Below are positions 1-7,645 of a stretch of 35,363 nt of DNA, in pieces. The stretch lies in assembly GCA_002746215.1 (NCBI GenBank), contig NVWI01000014.1, positions 1 to 35,363 of the forward strand, read 5' to 3'. The position numbers and the translations under genes were made by a program. Position 1 is the stretch's first letter, and the number at the start of each line of letters is the position of its first letter. This stretch comes from SAR86 cluster bacterium. GTDB taxonomy: Bacteria; Pseudomonadota; Gammaproteobacteria; Pseudomonadales; Pseudohongiellaceae. The notes under the pieces were generated by a model that worked only from the letters and a program-made list of their open reading frames with translations, had not been told where the DNA came from and did not search any database.

Positions 1-36
1 TTTAAATTCTTGTGAGTATTTCTTTCTTGCGGTCAT
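1..36 (-). CDS. IS3-family transposase OrfA, N-terminal fragment cut by the window edge
   Basis: Twelve codons are visible, reading MTARKKYSQEFK. This matches the usual opening of IS3-family OrfA proteins (basic residues, then Y-S-x-E-F-K), which continue into a helix-turn-helix that binds the element's ends. The ATG at 36-34 has a GGAG ribosome binding site about eight bases upstream, which supports the start. OrfA is normally joined to the OrfB integrase by programmed frameshifting; that part is not in the window, so I cannot say whether the copy is intact. Confidence 0.65.
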   Translation of the reverse strand, partial: MTARKKYSQEFK

Positions 37-45
37 ACTTTTTCT

Positions 46-72
46 CCAGTTAAGTTATTATCTCTTAACTGG
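46..72. repeat. 9-bp perfect inverted repeat just upstream of IS orfA
   Basis: CCAGTTAAG (46-54) is followed after nine bases by its exact reverse complement CTTAACTGG (64-72). It lies between the IS tip and the orfA ribosome binding site. In several IS families, hairpins here sequester the start signal when transcription enters from outside the element. That role is inferred. Confidence 0.6.
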
Positions 73-205
73 GGTGTCCGAATCTATTAAGCCACGTCAC
101 TTCTAGTAAATTTATGAAATTTTGCTTGTTAGATTTGTTAACTTCGATAAGAATAATCGACTTGTGTTTTTAATTAACGCTACACATCGTTAATGGATAA
201 AGTTT

Positions 206-736
206 GTGTCTAATGCCCATATAAAATTAATAGCGGGAATACATCAAGAGTTAGGAATCTCGATCACCTATGCTGACGAGCGCCAGTTAAGCTTACAAAA
301 TGATTGCCTAAATCTAAAGTCCGCTGGAGTAGATATCTTTAATAGGGAAATATCGATGGAAGCATCGACACTTACCTCTTGGCAACTTATGCAAGCCGCA
401 GCTTTACAAGAAGGGATAGAGTTACAGCTAGTTTCAGCTTATCGAAGTGTTGAGTACCAAAGAAAATTATTTCTAAAAAAAATGAATGCCGGCCTAAGTA
501 TTGATGAAATCCTTAAGGTTAATGCTGCACCAGGCTACAGTGAGCATCACAGTGGCAAGGCCTTGGATTTAACTTGTCCAGGGGCTGAATGCCTGGAAGA
601 AAGCTTTGAAAATACACCCGCTTTTGCCTGGTTAGAGCGTAATGCTACTGACTATGCCTTTCTTATGTCATTTCCTAAAAACAATGAGCATGGGTTTCTT
701 TATGAGCCATGGCATTGGTGTTTTAAGAATAAATAA
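206..736 (+). CDS. M15-family D-alanyl-D-alanine carboxypeptidase (VanY/LdcB-like)
   Basis: The 176-residue protein matches the zinc peptidase family M15B, which trims D-Ala or related residues from peptidoglycan stem peptides. The diagnostic S-x-H-x2-G-x-A-x-D motif is present as SEHHSGKALD (residues 112-121), giving two metal ligands (His114, Asp121). The third zinc-site motif is EPWHW (167-171), and the substrate-pocket motif AYRS is upstream. The GTG at 206 is the first start after an in-frame stop at 191; the ribosome binding site is weak. No signal peptide or membrane anchor is visible. Typical VanY/LdcB proteins are exported or lipid-anchored, so this one either acts in the cytoplasm on recycled muropeptides or is exported by another route. 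It stands alone, between an IS end and hpf. Confidence 0.85.
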   Translation: MSNAHIKLIAGIHQELGISITYADERQLSLQNDCLNLKSAGVDIFNREISMEASTLTSWQLMQAAALQEGIELQLVSAYRSVEYQRKLFLKKMNAGLSIDEILKVNAAPGYSEHHSGKALDLTCPGAECLEESFENTPAFAWLERNATDYAFLMSFPKNNEHGFLYEPWHWCFKNK

Positions 737-800
737 TCTATTTAAATCAGTGGGTTAATCTTATTAATTTAATTTCAATCAAAAAATATAGCAAATTTCT

Positions 801-828
801 TTGACAGATTTATTTAGAGGAGTAGTAT
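801..828 (+). promoter_or_regulatory. Candidate sigma70 promoter for hpf
   Basis: A consensus -35 TTGACA (801-806) is followed after 16 bases by TAGTAT (823-828), four of six matches to TATAAT. It lies about 120 bases before the hpf start, leaving a long AT-rich leader. Predicted from sequence only. Confidence 0.4.
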
Positions 829-949
829 CTTTTAGTGTCCTTTTATCTTTTTTTTCACAAAGGAGCTTCTGTAAACTAAAAAATATTTTCCTTTATATTT
901 TGAACCTTTACTTAGTAACCCTTATTAGTAACAAAGGAGTCTTATTATT

Positions 950-1330
950 ATGATTAGTGATACTAAAGTTGTATTTCGAGGTATAGATCATTCTCAGGCT
1001 GTCGCCGATGCAGTTCAAAAAAGACTGGATAAGTTAGAGCGTTTCACTGATGAAATTCAAAGTTTACGAGTGACGCTTGAATCCCCGCATAATCATCACC
1101 ATAAAGGTAAAGTTTTTCACGTAGGCGTTGAAGCCGTCATACCGAATCACGATATCCTGGTCAATCATGATCAACACGATAAACATGAACATGAAGATAT
1201 TTATATAGCAATCCGTGATGCTTTTAATGCTCTGGAACGTCAAATAAAAGGCGTGTACGAAAAGAAAAGGCATCAGGACAGAGCTGCACCAAACCCACCT
1301 GAAACGCTTGAAGTTTCTGAAGAGCTTTAA
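950..1330 (+). CDS. hpf: Ribosome hibernation-promoting factor (HPF/RaiA family)
   Basis: This 126-residue protein has the single HPF/RaiA domain: a beta-alpha-beta-beta-beta-alpha fold starting V-V-F-R-G-I-D-H-S and ending in the basic helix A-L-E-R-Q-I-K. The family binds the 30S decoding centre and inactivates ribosomes in stationary phase, either helping form 100S dimers (short HPF) or keeping 70S monomers (RaiA). There is no C-terminal dimerisation domain, so it is a short form; the acidic C-terminal tail is slightly longer than in E. coli HPF and more like RaiA. The central part is His-rich (H-N-H-H-H, H-D-Q-H-D-K-H-E-H). An AAAGGAG ribosome binding site precedes the ATG. In E. coli hpf sits beside rpoN; here it is a single gene converging on a regulator. 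Confidence 0.85.
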   Translation: MISDTKVVFRGIDHSQAVADAVQKRLDKLERFTDEIQSLRVTLESPHNHHHKGKVFHVGVEAVIPNHDILVNHDQHDKHEHEDIYIAIRDAFNALERQIKGVYEKKRHQDRAAPNPPETLEVSEEL

Positions 1331-1346
1331 GCAGAACATCCTTAAG

Positions 1347-2369
1347 CTATAAATCTAATTTAAATATTTTCTTTCTCACCAGGCGTCGATATTCGCCTGG
1401 TGAGCGTGAGACTACGCGCTTGAATAAAGCGGAGAAATACGCGCTGTCAGGATAGCCTGCATTGTAAGCAACTTCAGCAATAGCGAGGTTAGTCGTTTTC
1501 AGTAACTCTTTGGCTTTTTCCAAACGGATTTCCTGTAGATATTGTAGGGGTGATAAGCCTGTTGCTTGCTTGAAGCGCCGATTCAAAGAACGTTGGCTTA
1601 ATTCAAATTTTTTGCTTACCTGATGCATATTGATATCGGTGTTAAAGTTCTGGTGCATCCATTCCTGAATATCAATAATGGTTTCATCATCATGAAAGTT
1701 TTGCCCTGCTATATTCAAAAAGCTCGATGTATAAGACAATTTAAGTTCATGTGTGAAATGGCTTGAAACCTGGTTAGCGACAGGTTCGCCATAATATTGC
1801 CCGATAATATGCAACATGACGTCACGCACTGAATTAACGCTACCAGTACAATAAATATTGCCGGATTTGGTGATAAATCGTTCACGTTTAAGTTGCACTC
1901 TAGGGTAGTGCTTTTCAAACTGATTAAAATAATACCAATGAGTGGTAGCAACCTTGTGATCTAATAAACCAGCTTCTGCGAGAAAATAAGACCCTGTACC
2001 AACGGCACAAACAAAAGGTACGTCCTGTATTTTTATCCGCAGCCACTGTAGGAATTCAGGATATTTCTTTACCACGCCAAGAGGATTTCCCCACATAGCG
2101 GGTAAAATAATGATATCGGTTCTTGCAATGTCATTAAGTGTGTTTTTACAAAGAATTTCCAGTCCTGCATTGAGCTGGATATTAGTCTCATCAAGACTGA
2201 CAATCTGAAGCTTAAGTTTACTGGTTTTTGGGTGATGAATACGGGCTATTAAATCCGCAGCATTGAGCATTTCCATGGGGATAGTAATGCTAGTCCCGAG
2301 GACTTTTTTATAGCCAATCAGAGTTACATAGATAGGCTCATTTAAGCTGTCAGGGTTTGTGGTATTCAA
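1347..2369 (-). CDS. GlxA-type transcriptional regulator (DJ-1/PfpI domain plus AraC HTH)
   Basis: The 340-residue protein has the GlxA-family layout. Residues about 12-190 form a DJ-1/PfpI-like (class I glutamine amidotransferase) domain, with an A-V-G-T-G-S-Y-F-L-A elbow in place of the catalytic Cys. Residues about 230-332 form an AraC/XylS DNA-binding domain with two helix-turn-helix units (S-Q-R-S-L-N-R-R-F-K; A-E-V-A-Y-N-A-G-Y, then S-R-S-P-G-E-Y-R-R). These regulators sense small molecules; the ligand and target cannot be read here. The start is a TTG inside the last codons of greB, overlapping by 20 bases with no clear ribosome binding site, so translational coupling to greB is likely. 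It ends 16 bases from hpf, on the opposite strand. Confidence 0.85.
   Translation of the reverse strand: MNTTNPDSLNEPIYVTLIGYKKVLGTSITIPMEMLNAADLIARIHHPKTSKLKLQIVSLDETNIQLNAGLEILCKNTLNDIARTDIIILPAMWGNPLGVVKKYPEFLQWLRIKIQDVPFVCAVGTGSYFLAEAGLLDHKVATTHWYYFNQFEKHYPRVQLKRERFITKSGNIYCTGSVNSVRDVMLHIIGQYYGEPVANQVSSHFTHELKLSYTSSFLNIAGQNFHDDETIIDIQEWMHQNFNTDINMHQVSKKFELSQRSLNRRFKQATGLSPLQYLQEIRLEKAKELLKTTNLAIAEVAYNAGYPDSAYFSALFKRVVSRSPGEYRRLVRKKIFKLDL
1375..1404. repeat. 11-bp perfect inverted repeat in the 3' end of the GlxA-type gene
   Basis: CTCACCAGGCG (1375-1385) and its exact reverse complement CGCCTGGTGAG (1394-1404) are separated by eight bases. The repeat lies inside the last codons of the regulator, just beyond the convergent end of hpf. 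Neither strand has a T-run after it, so it is not a textbook terminator. It could fold in both convergent transcripts and stabilise or stop them. Confidence 0.6.
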
Positions 2370-2853
2370 TTTTTTCTATACAGTATTGTTTAAGCCCTGA
2401 AGGGCTATGGAATTTAATTTCGTCATCAAGCTGCTTTCCCAAAATGGCTTTACCCAGTGGGGAATCGATACTGATGTAATTCCGCTTAGGGTCAATTTCA
2501 TCTGGGCCTACCAAACGGATTTTTAAAGGTTGCTCTTGCTCATCAAACAACTCGACCCAAGCACCGAAGTAAACTTTTTCCTGATTTGTAGGCGGTTGAT
2601 CAACTATTTTTAAAATTTCTAGTCTTTTTCGTAAAAACCGTACCCTTCTGTCAATTTCACGTAAACGTTTTTTGCCATAGATATATTCTGCATTTTCAGA
2701 GCGGTCACCCAATGCGGCAGCATCAGAAACTTGTTGAGTGACTATTGGTCGTTCTACTCGCCACAGGTATTCTAACTCTTCACTTAAGGCGCGTTCACCC
2801 TCAGCTGTAATGTAATTAGAGACTGGTGCTGATGGGGGCCGGTATCGGGACAT
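2350..2853 (-). CDS. greB: Transcription elongation factor GreB
   Basis: GreB binds in the secondary channel of RNA polymerase and stimulates cleavage of backtracked RNA. The 167-residue protein has the N-terminal coiled coil with the family signature A-A-A-L-G-D-R-S-E-N-A-E, whose acidic tip residues place Mg2+ at the active site, followed by K-K-R-L-R-E-I-D-R-R-V-R. The C-terminal FKBP-like domain ends in S-P-L-G-K-A-I-L-G-K. Length and the basic R-R-V-R-F-L segment fit GreB rather than GreA. It starts 19 bases after the dinB stop and overlaps the GlxA-type regulator, so the three genes look like one operon. Confidence 0.92.
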   Translation of the reverse strand: MSRYRPPSAPVSNYITAEGERALSEELEYLWRVERPIVTQQVSDAAALGDRSENAEYIYGKKRLREIDRRVRFLRKRLEILKIVDQPPTNQEKVYFGAWVELFDEQEQPLKIRLVGPDEIDPKRNYISIDSPLGKAILGKQLDDEIKFHSPSGLKQYCIEKIEYHKP

Positions 2854-2872
2854 TTAAATTTTCTTACCTGTT

Positions 2873-3958
2873 TTAGCTAATAGTGTGATCATCAAAATTT
2901 AAGGGAAGCTGGTAAAAGTTTAAAGCTTGCCTGAGACGAATTCCGAGGCCCAGCAGGCGTACAGGTTTATTGCCACGTTCAAATCCAGTTTGACAAAGCT
3001 GTTCGAAAAGCTGTATATCCAGTTCCTGGCCGACCTGCTCAACGGTGGTCGAAATAAAATCGTTGAACTTTAGTTTAACAAATAATTTGGCAATACTAAC
3101 CTGGCGATCGGAGCGGTGAATGCGTTGCTCCAGCCTGTCTAATAAGTCGGGTAATTCTGCAATGCACTGTTTCAGGCCAGGAAGATCTGTATTGTAAGTG
3201 AGTTCAATGCTTATCGACTTTCTAGGATGTTCTGTCACTACAGGGCGCTCATCAATGCCGCGACATAAACTGTAAAGGCGTTCACCAAAACTACCAAATA
3301 ATTCCAGCAGTTTTGTTTGTGAGTAGGCTTGTAAATCCTTGCACGTTTCAATGCCAAAATTTTGCATTTTTGCTGCGGTTACTTTACCTACACCAAATAT
3401 TTTTCTAACGGATAAATCCACAATAAAATCGTTAATCTTGTCTGGTGTAATAACGTATTGACCATCAGGTTTATTCCAGTCACTGGCTACTTTGGCCAGA
3501 AATTTATTTGGTGCAATGCCTGCTGACAAGGTGATTTTCATTTCTTGCCTGACTCTTTGCCTGATTTCAGCCGCTATCAGGGTTGCGCTGCCTTTACACA
3601 TTTTGCTTTCGCTGACATCCAGGAATGCTTCATCAAGGGATAAAGGTTCTATTAAAGCAGTATAGTCCTTGAAAATATTATGCATTTGTTTAGAGGCTTC
3701 ACTATATTTGTTTTTGCTGGGAGGGATGATAATTAGATCTGGGCACTGGCGGCGGGCAGTAACAGAGGCCATAGCTGAATGTATCCCATATTTTCGAGCC
3801 TCATAATTGCAGGTTGCAATGACGCCACGTTTGCCTGGATCACCACCAACGGCGACTGGTAAACCTTGTAATGCGGGATCATCACGGATTTCAATAGCTG
3901 CAAAAAAACAGTCACAATCACAATGGATTATTTTTCTAGTCATCGATAGGTTTGTCAT
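2873..3958 (-). CDS. dinB: DNA polymerase IV (Y-family translesion polymerase)
   Basis: The 361-residue protein is a full-length Pol IV. The catalytic carboxylates are visible in D-C-D-C-F-F-A-A-I-E near the N-terminus and S-L-D-E-A-F-L-D-V-S in the palm. The helix-hairpin-helix thumb motif (I-F-G-V-G-K-V-T-A-A-K) and the little-finger domain follow. The C-terminal segment Q-L-P-L-N-F resembles the beta-clamp binding peptide family (QLxLF-like). Pol IV bypasses bulky lesions and extends mismatched ends. A second in-frame ATG five codons later (3943) is closer to the E. coli start; neither has a good ribosome binding site. I saw no CTGT-N8-ACAG LexA box upstream, so SOS control is not evident. 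It heads the dinB-greB-regulator group. Confidence 0.93.
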   Translation of the reverse strand: MTNLSMTRKIIHCDCDCFFAAIEIRDDPALQGLPVAVGGDPGKRGVIATCNYEARKYGIHSAMASVTARRQCPDLIIIPPSKNKYSEASKQMHNIFKDYTALIEPLSLDEAFLDVSESKMCKGSATLIAAEIRQRVRQEMKITLSAGIAPNKFLAKVASDWNKPDGQYVITPDKINDFIVDLSVRKIFGVGKVTAAKMQNFGIETCKDLQAYSQTKLLELFGSFGERLYSLCRGIDERPVVTEHPRKSISIELTYNTDLPGLKQCIAELPDLLDRLEQRIHRSDRQVSIAKLFVKLKFNDFISTTVEQVGQELDIQLFEQLCQTGFERGNKPVRLLGLGIRLRQALNFYQLPLNFDDHTIS

Positions 3959-4089
3959 AGACTGTACTTTGCTTGTCGTACTCTTGTTTGTTGTACAATA
4001 GTGCCTAGGGCATTATGGCTTTCTGAGGAAGCTAAAGACAAGCCTGTTAGCTCAGATGAGCAGGCTATTAAATATCATATCGATAAATT

Positions 4090-4827
4090 ATGGATGAAAT
4101 CACAAGGCAGGAATATCTTAACAGTATGGGAATACAATCGTATTTTCCACGTTATGTTTTACCTGCGGCTAAATTGTCAGATCAATGTGAATGGCCTGAA
4201 GCCTTAACGCAGGAAGTAAACGTTAATGCTGAATTTAAAAAGCCATTACCAAATGAGCCGCAACCAGCTGATGTTACAACCCTTATTACAACCCTTATTA
4301 CAACACCGAAAGTTGTAGAAGCCATCCAACAGGCAGAAGTAAAAGCTGAAAAGAAAACTGGAACTGAAATTGAGGAAGTAAGGTTTCAGTTAGCTATTAT
4401 TCAGGTCAATGATGATGTTCTGGTGCTAGTTTTATTGCCATATATGCATGCCAGTAACTCTTTGAATACAGTTCAGAGACAATTATTTATCAATATTTTT
4501 AATGCGTTATATCAAGGCTCAGTTAATTTAAACCTAGAGGTTAAACCTTTTCGCTGGCCCTTCAGTGAAGCGCTACATATAGAAAAAGATGCTAATGCAG
4601 CAAAAGTGTCTTTAGGTGCTTATCTAGAACAATTGAAAGGAAAGCTTTCCTTTAATAGCATCATAGTGATGGGAGAAAAAATTGCTCCGCTTATTGATGC
4701 AGGAGAAAATGAGTCAGGATCAAACTACGGGCTCACAGTCTGCAGAAGTCTCGATGAAATGTTAAAAATGCCACAATTAAAACGTGAAGCCTGGTCTCAG
4801 TTAAAAAATAACATACCAACCAGCTAA
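4090..4827 (+). CDS. HolD-like protein (putative DNA polymerase III psi subunit) upstream of rimI
   Basis: The 245-residue protein is not recognisable along its length, but position and N-terminus suggest psi. In E. coli holD lies directly before rimI, as here (16-base gap). HolD starts with a short segment of the type R-x2-x-L-x2-x-G-I-x-x-W that binds the clamp loader; here residues 6-17 read RQEYLNSMGIQS, followed by Y-F-P-R. The middle (about residues 45-95) is low-complexity and includes a duplicated L-I-T-T from a 12-bp DNA repeat near 4277. The C-terminal part resembles the Rossmann-like fold of psi only loosely. At 245 residues it is far longer than E. coli psi (137). Psi links the clamp loader to chi and SSB. 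Function is inferred mainly from synteny. Confidence 0.5.
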   Translation: MDEITRQEYLNSMGIQSYFPRYVLPAAKLSDQCEWPEALTQEVNVNAEFKKPLPNEPQPADVTTLITTLITTPKVVEAIQQAEVKAEKKTGTEIEEVRFQLAIIQVNDDVLVLVLLPYMHASNSLNTVQRQLFINIFNALYQGSVNLNLEVKPFRWPFSEALHIEKDANAAKVSLGAYLEQLKGKLSFNSIIVMGEKIAPLIDAGENESGSNYGLTVCRSLDEMLKMPQLKREAWSQLKNNIPTS

Positions 4828-4843
4828 TTCTGCCTGCACCACT

Positions 4844-5314
4844 ATGTCAAATTATATTTGTCGTTTAATGCAAGAAGCTGACCTCAATGAGGTAATAGAA
4901 CTGGTACAGCAAGCAGGAGACTTTGCCTGGAGTCCAAAAAATATTCAGGAATCAGTTCTCTCAAGTAACGATAAATCTTTTGTGCTTAGCGCGGCAAGTG
5001 GGAGCAAGAATACAGGTATAGTGCTTGGTTATGCAGTAATACACACTGTGCTTGACGAGAGTCACCTTCTAAATATAGTCATTAAAAAGAAAGCACAGGG
5101 AAAAGGGCTGGGTGACTACCTTTTACAGCAGCTTATTGATTTTGTTAAGGCTCAAAACCAACATTTATTTTTGTTGGAGGTGCGCGCTTCGAACTCTAAG
5201 GCAATAAAACTGTATGAGAATGTTGGTTTCAAACGCAATGGTATTAGAAAAGCTTATTATCCTGCTGAAACAGGCCGGGAAGATGCCTGGCTTTATTCCT
5301 TATCCCTAGTTTGA
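4844..5314 (+). CDS. rimI: Ribosomal protein bS18 N-alpha-acetyltransferase RimI
   Basis: The 156-residue GNAT acetyltransferase is close to the E. coli RimI length (148). The acetyl-CoA binding loop is K-A-Q-G-K-G-L-G-D-Y-L (Q-x-x-G-x-G/A type). The C-terminal signature Y-E-N-V-G-F, then A-Y-Y-P and G-R-E-D-A-W is characteristic of RimI, including the catalytic Glu in the middle and the late Tyr. RimI acetylates the N-terminal Ala of bS18 and probably other proteins. It follows the HolD-like gene closely and its last 22 bases overlap the converging small membrane protein gene. Confidence 0.9.
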   Translation: MSNYICRLMQEADLNEVIELVQQAGDFAWSPKNIQESVLSSNDKSFVLSAASGSKNTGIVLGYAVIHTVLDESHLLNIVIKKKAQGKGLGDYLLQQLIDFVKAQNQHLFLLEVRASNSKAIKLYENVGFKRNGIRKAYYPAETGREDAWLYSLSLV

Positions 5315-5574
5315 TCGGAGGTTTGATCAGGCTTTTTTATTTTTTTGCTAATTTTTTGCTTTAGTTTACTGATAAGCTTAATGCCAGTAATACATAAAAA
5401 AGCGAGTACTAAAATCAGGCAAAAGAACAACAAAGTTGAGATTAAAAAACTGTTCAGTTCTTGCTGAGGAATCTCCATAAAAATACTGACGGCATAAAGA
5501 GAAGCAAGGCCAACTAGCAGGCCTGAAATAGTATTTCGAGTTTTTTTACTGAGTCTTGATTTTTTTTTGACCAT
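5293..5574 (-). CDS. Small membrane protein of unknown function, hisC operon
   Basis: This 93-residue protein is unrecognised. A basic N-terminus (MVKKKSRLSKKTR) is followed by a first hydrophobic helix (about residues 16-34), a short acidic loop (M-E-I-P-Q-Q-E) and a longer hydrophobic segment (about 43-65). The C-terminus is Lys-rich, then polar. That predicts two membrane passes with both ends in the cytoplasm by the positive-inside rule. It starts five bases after the hisC stop, so it is almost certainly cotranscribed with hisC, and overlaps the end of rimI by 22 bases on the other strand. No function can be assigned. Confidence 0.6.
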   Translation of the reverse strand: MVKKKSRLSKKTRNTISGLLVGLASLYAVSIFMEIPQQELNSFLISTLLFFCLILVLAFLCITGIKLISKLKQKISKKIKKPDQTSDQTRDKE

Positions 5575-5579
5575 GGAGA

Positions 5580-6659
5580 TTAAGTTTTTTCTAATAAAAG
5601 TTTTAGAGTTTTAAGCAAAAGCTGATTTTCATCCGTATTGCCAACAGTAATTCTTACGAAATTTTCCTGTCCTGCCTGTTGGAAATGCCTAACCAGGATT
5701 CCGTGTTGTTTAAGGCTTTTATAAAGCTTTTCGGCATTTATAAGTTCAGGCACATTCACCAGTAAAAAATTACTTTGACTGTCTACGCTGCTGAGTCCCA
5801 AGTCAGCCAAAGCATCTTTAAGCATGGCTCTTTGTGATCTGACAAAATCCCAGGTTTTTCTTGCATAGTCTTGATCTTCTAATGCAGCTTGAGCAAGTTT
5901 TTGCGCAATAAAATCAATATTGTAGCTGTCTTTGGTTTTTGATTGCATAGGGTTAATTAAGGATAAGCTGCCTATACCATAAGCAATACGTAAGCCTGCC
6001 AGTGAATATCCTTTGCTGAAGGTTCGCAATAGCAGGATATTATCGAATTGCTTAATCAGCTTAATGCAGTCATGGTTGAGGTCAGGGTCAATAAAGTCGA
6101 CATAGGCCTCATCGATTAGCAGGATTCCATTAAATTCGCTGGCTATAGCCGCTAATTCTTTCACTGGCATTAATGTTCCTGAAGGCGCATGTGGATTGGG
6201 TAATAAGCACATTTTCACGTTTGAATTATTCAGAGATTTGGCGAAATTCACAGGCAAGGACCAATCTTCATTCAAGGTGAATCGAATATAGTTGCAACCA
6301 TGAGCCTGAGCGAGGACTTCATATAAAGTATAAGTAGGTTCAGCAACCGCAATGGCTTCATCGGTTTCTACAAAGGTGCTAATCGCAAGGCGTAAAAGTT
6401 CATCACCACCATTAGTGACGATAATGTTTTCTTTCCCAATAGTATGCTGTGCTGCTATTGAGGTGCGTAATTCAAGAGCAGTAGGTTGCGGGTAACGCCT
6501 TAAGTTATCTACATTGATTGCAGCAAGCGCTTCTTGCACAGCAGGTCCTGGTGCAAAGGGGTTTTCGTTAGTATTTAATTTAATAAAATCCGAAGATCCA
6601 GGCTGTTCGCCGGGGATGTATCCCACCATGTTACGAACATTTTTACGCTCAAAAGTCAT
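5580..6659 (-). CDS. hisC: Histidinol-phosphate aminotransferase
   Basis: The 359-residue fold-type I PLP enzyme converts imidazole-acetol phosphate to histidinol phosphate, using glutamate. The opening M-V-G-Y-x-P-G and L-N-T-N-E-N-P-F-A-P-G are HisC hallmarks. The PLP lysine lies in R-T-F-S-K-G-Y-S-L-A-G-L-R (Lys216), and the PLP-phosphate and Asp motifs (N-P-H-A-P-S-G-T, D-E-A-Y-V-D-F) precede it. GTAGGAAA upstream of the ATG is an acceptable ribosome binding site. No other his gene is present; HisC also handles aromatic amino acids in many bacteria. It sits nine bases after an exported protein gene and five before a membrane protein gene. Confidence 0.92.
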   Translation of the reverse strand: MTFERKNVRNMVGYIPGEQPGSSDFIKLNTNENPFAPGPAVQEALAAINVDNLRRYPQPTALELRTSIAAQHTIGKENIIVTNGGDELLRLAISTFVETDEAIAVAEPTYTLYEVLAQAHGCNYIRFTLNEDWSLPVNFAKSLNNSNVKMCLLPNPHAPSGTLMPVKELAAIASEFNGILLIDEAYVDFIDPDLNHDCIKLIKQFDNILLLRTFSKGYSLAGLRIAYGIGSLSLINPMQSKTKDSYNIDFIAQKLAQAALEDQDYARKTWDFVRSQRAMLKDALADLGLSSVDSQSNFLLVNVPELINAEKLYKSLKQHGILVRHFQQAGQENFVRITVGNTDENQLLLKTLKLLLEKT

Positions 6660-6668
6660 ACAGTTTTC

Positions 6669-7535
6669 CTACAAAGTTGAAGGTGTCGAGCCCGGCTCTA
6701 GCCGGTTTGGCAGATAGGTGTCGAGTCGATTAAACCAGCCACGCAACCATTGTTCTTCATTTCTTTGCTCTGGGGCATTCCTTACACGGTTTTGAAGAAC
6801 AGTTTTAGCGGAACTTATGAAATTTTCTAAAGTGTTTTCGCTGCTTGTAGGCATAGTCGTTAACACTTGTAGAAGTCCCCACCCTTGATCGATATATCGT
6901 TCATTTGAAGAAACACCTTCACCTTTAAAATTGACATAATCAATCAATGCATACATACCATAAGGTGGGTGACTGTTAGCGACTGAGAAAAACTTCTCTT
7001 CTATATTGCTGGTTTCGTTCTCAGGCAATACTGCCACCATTCTATTTAAAGCAGCGTTGAAACGCTGGATAATAAATGACGTTTGCTGGGGGAAAGTATC
7101 AGCTAACAGTGATCTTAATTCCGATAGTTCAGTGCCAGAAAAATCCGCGAGAAATTCATCTCGGCTTTGCCAGGGGGCGTTATAATTTGAATCCTTTAGC
7201 CATGCCGGAATACTTATATTTTGTTCTTCAAAATATTTTATCAAGGCAGGAAAACTTTCTTCGAATATTTCTTTTTGATCTTTCTTGTACCAAATAAAGT
7301 GCCCAAGCCCAAGGGAAGGAAAATCTTCACCCAAATTCCATGCAGTTAAACAATTAACTTGCATGGCACATTCATTATTGAATATCTGTTGCCCAAGCCA
7401 TTGTTCTTGTGCAGCACTCAAAGTTGGGTAATTTTCAGCAAGAGCTGCTTGATTTATCATCATGCCCACTATAAATACCATATAGAATAAGGAGATATGT
7501 GATTGCAATGACTTTGCAGATTTTCTTAAAGGCAT
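6669..7535 (-). CDS. Exported protein of unknown function, possibly lysozyme-like
   Basis: The 288-residue protein begins with a clear Sec signal peptide: basic n-region, hydrophobic core F-Y-M-V-F-I-V-G-M-M-I, and cleavage after A-A-L-A, leaving a periplasmic or secreted protein from about residue 34. Two Cys (C-A-M-Q-V-N-C) could form a disulfide. The segment F-N-N-E, then L-G-E-D-F-P-S-L-G-L-G-H-F, is reminiscent of the Glu...G-x-G-H catalytic region of phage-type lysozymes and chitosanases. A conserved-looking block, Y-V-N-F-K-G-E-G, precedes Y-I-D-Q-G-W-G-L-L-Q-V-L. I do not recognise the family with certainty; a cell-wall or polysaccharide hydrolase is an inference. It lies nine bases ahead of hisC, in the same orientation. 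Confidence 0.6.
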   Translation of the reverse strand: MPLRKSAKSLQSHISLFYMVFIVGMMINQAALAENYPTLSAAQEQWLGQQIFNNECAMQVNCLTAWNLGEDFPSLGLGHFIWYKKDQKEIFEESFPALIKYFEEQNISIPAWLKDSNYNAPWQSRDEFLADFSGTELSELRSLLADTFPQQTSFIIQRFNAALNRMVAVLPENETSNIEEKFFSVANSHPPYGMYALIDYVNFKGEGVSSNERYIDQGWGLLQVLTTMPTSSENTLENFISSAKTVLQNRVRNAPEQRNEEQWLRGWFNRLDTYLPNRLEPGSTPSTL

Positions 7536-7645
7536 GGCGTAGCGAGAAACTTATGCTTACAATAGAGTTTAAATTCTATCATAAAGCAACTGTAAACCGC
7601 TTTATGCAGCAGTTTATATAATGAAAGTTAAAAAAGTTAAATCTT

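Larger units (their letters stand above)
1..99 (-). mobile_element. End of an IS3-family insertion sequence (partial)
   Basis: Read on the minus strand, the first 36 bases encode an IS3-type OrfA N-terminus. Upstream of it lies a short non-coding tip ending in TGACGTGGCTTAATAGATTC (99 to 80). IS3-family termini usually begin with TG, so I place the outer end at about base 99; this boundary is inferred because the other end and any target duplication are outside the window. The element extends leftwards beyond base 1. The AT-rich stretch 100-205 that follows contains no recognisable gene. Confidence 0.7.

Noticed and set aside
3959-4000. LexA (SOS) box before dinB
   Set aside because: CTGT occurs, but no ACAG partner at eight-base spacing was found.
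4041-4066. Interrupted inverted repeat (AGCCT...AGGCT with inner GCTCA/TGAGC) before the HolD-like gene
   Set aside because: Short stems with an asymmetric bulge and no T-run; not distinguishable from chance, though it could lie in the leader RNA.
4001-4207. 68-codon frame ahead of the HolD-like gene
   Set aside because: Overlaps the HolD-like gene in another frame and lacks a proper start context; the longer frame has synteny support with rimI.
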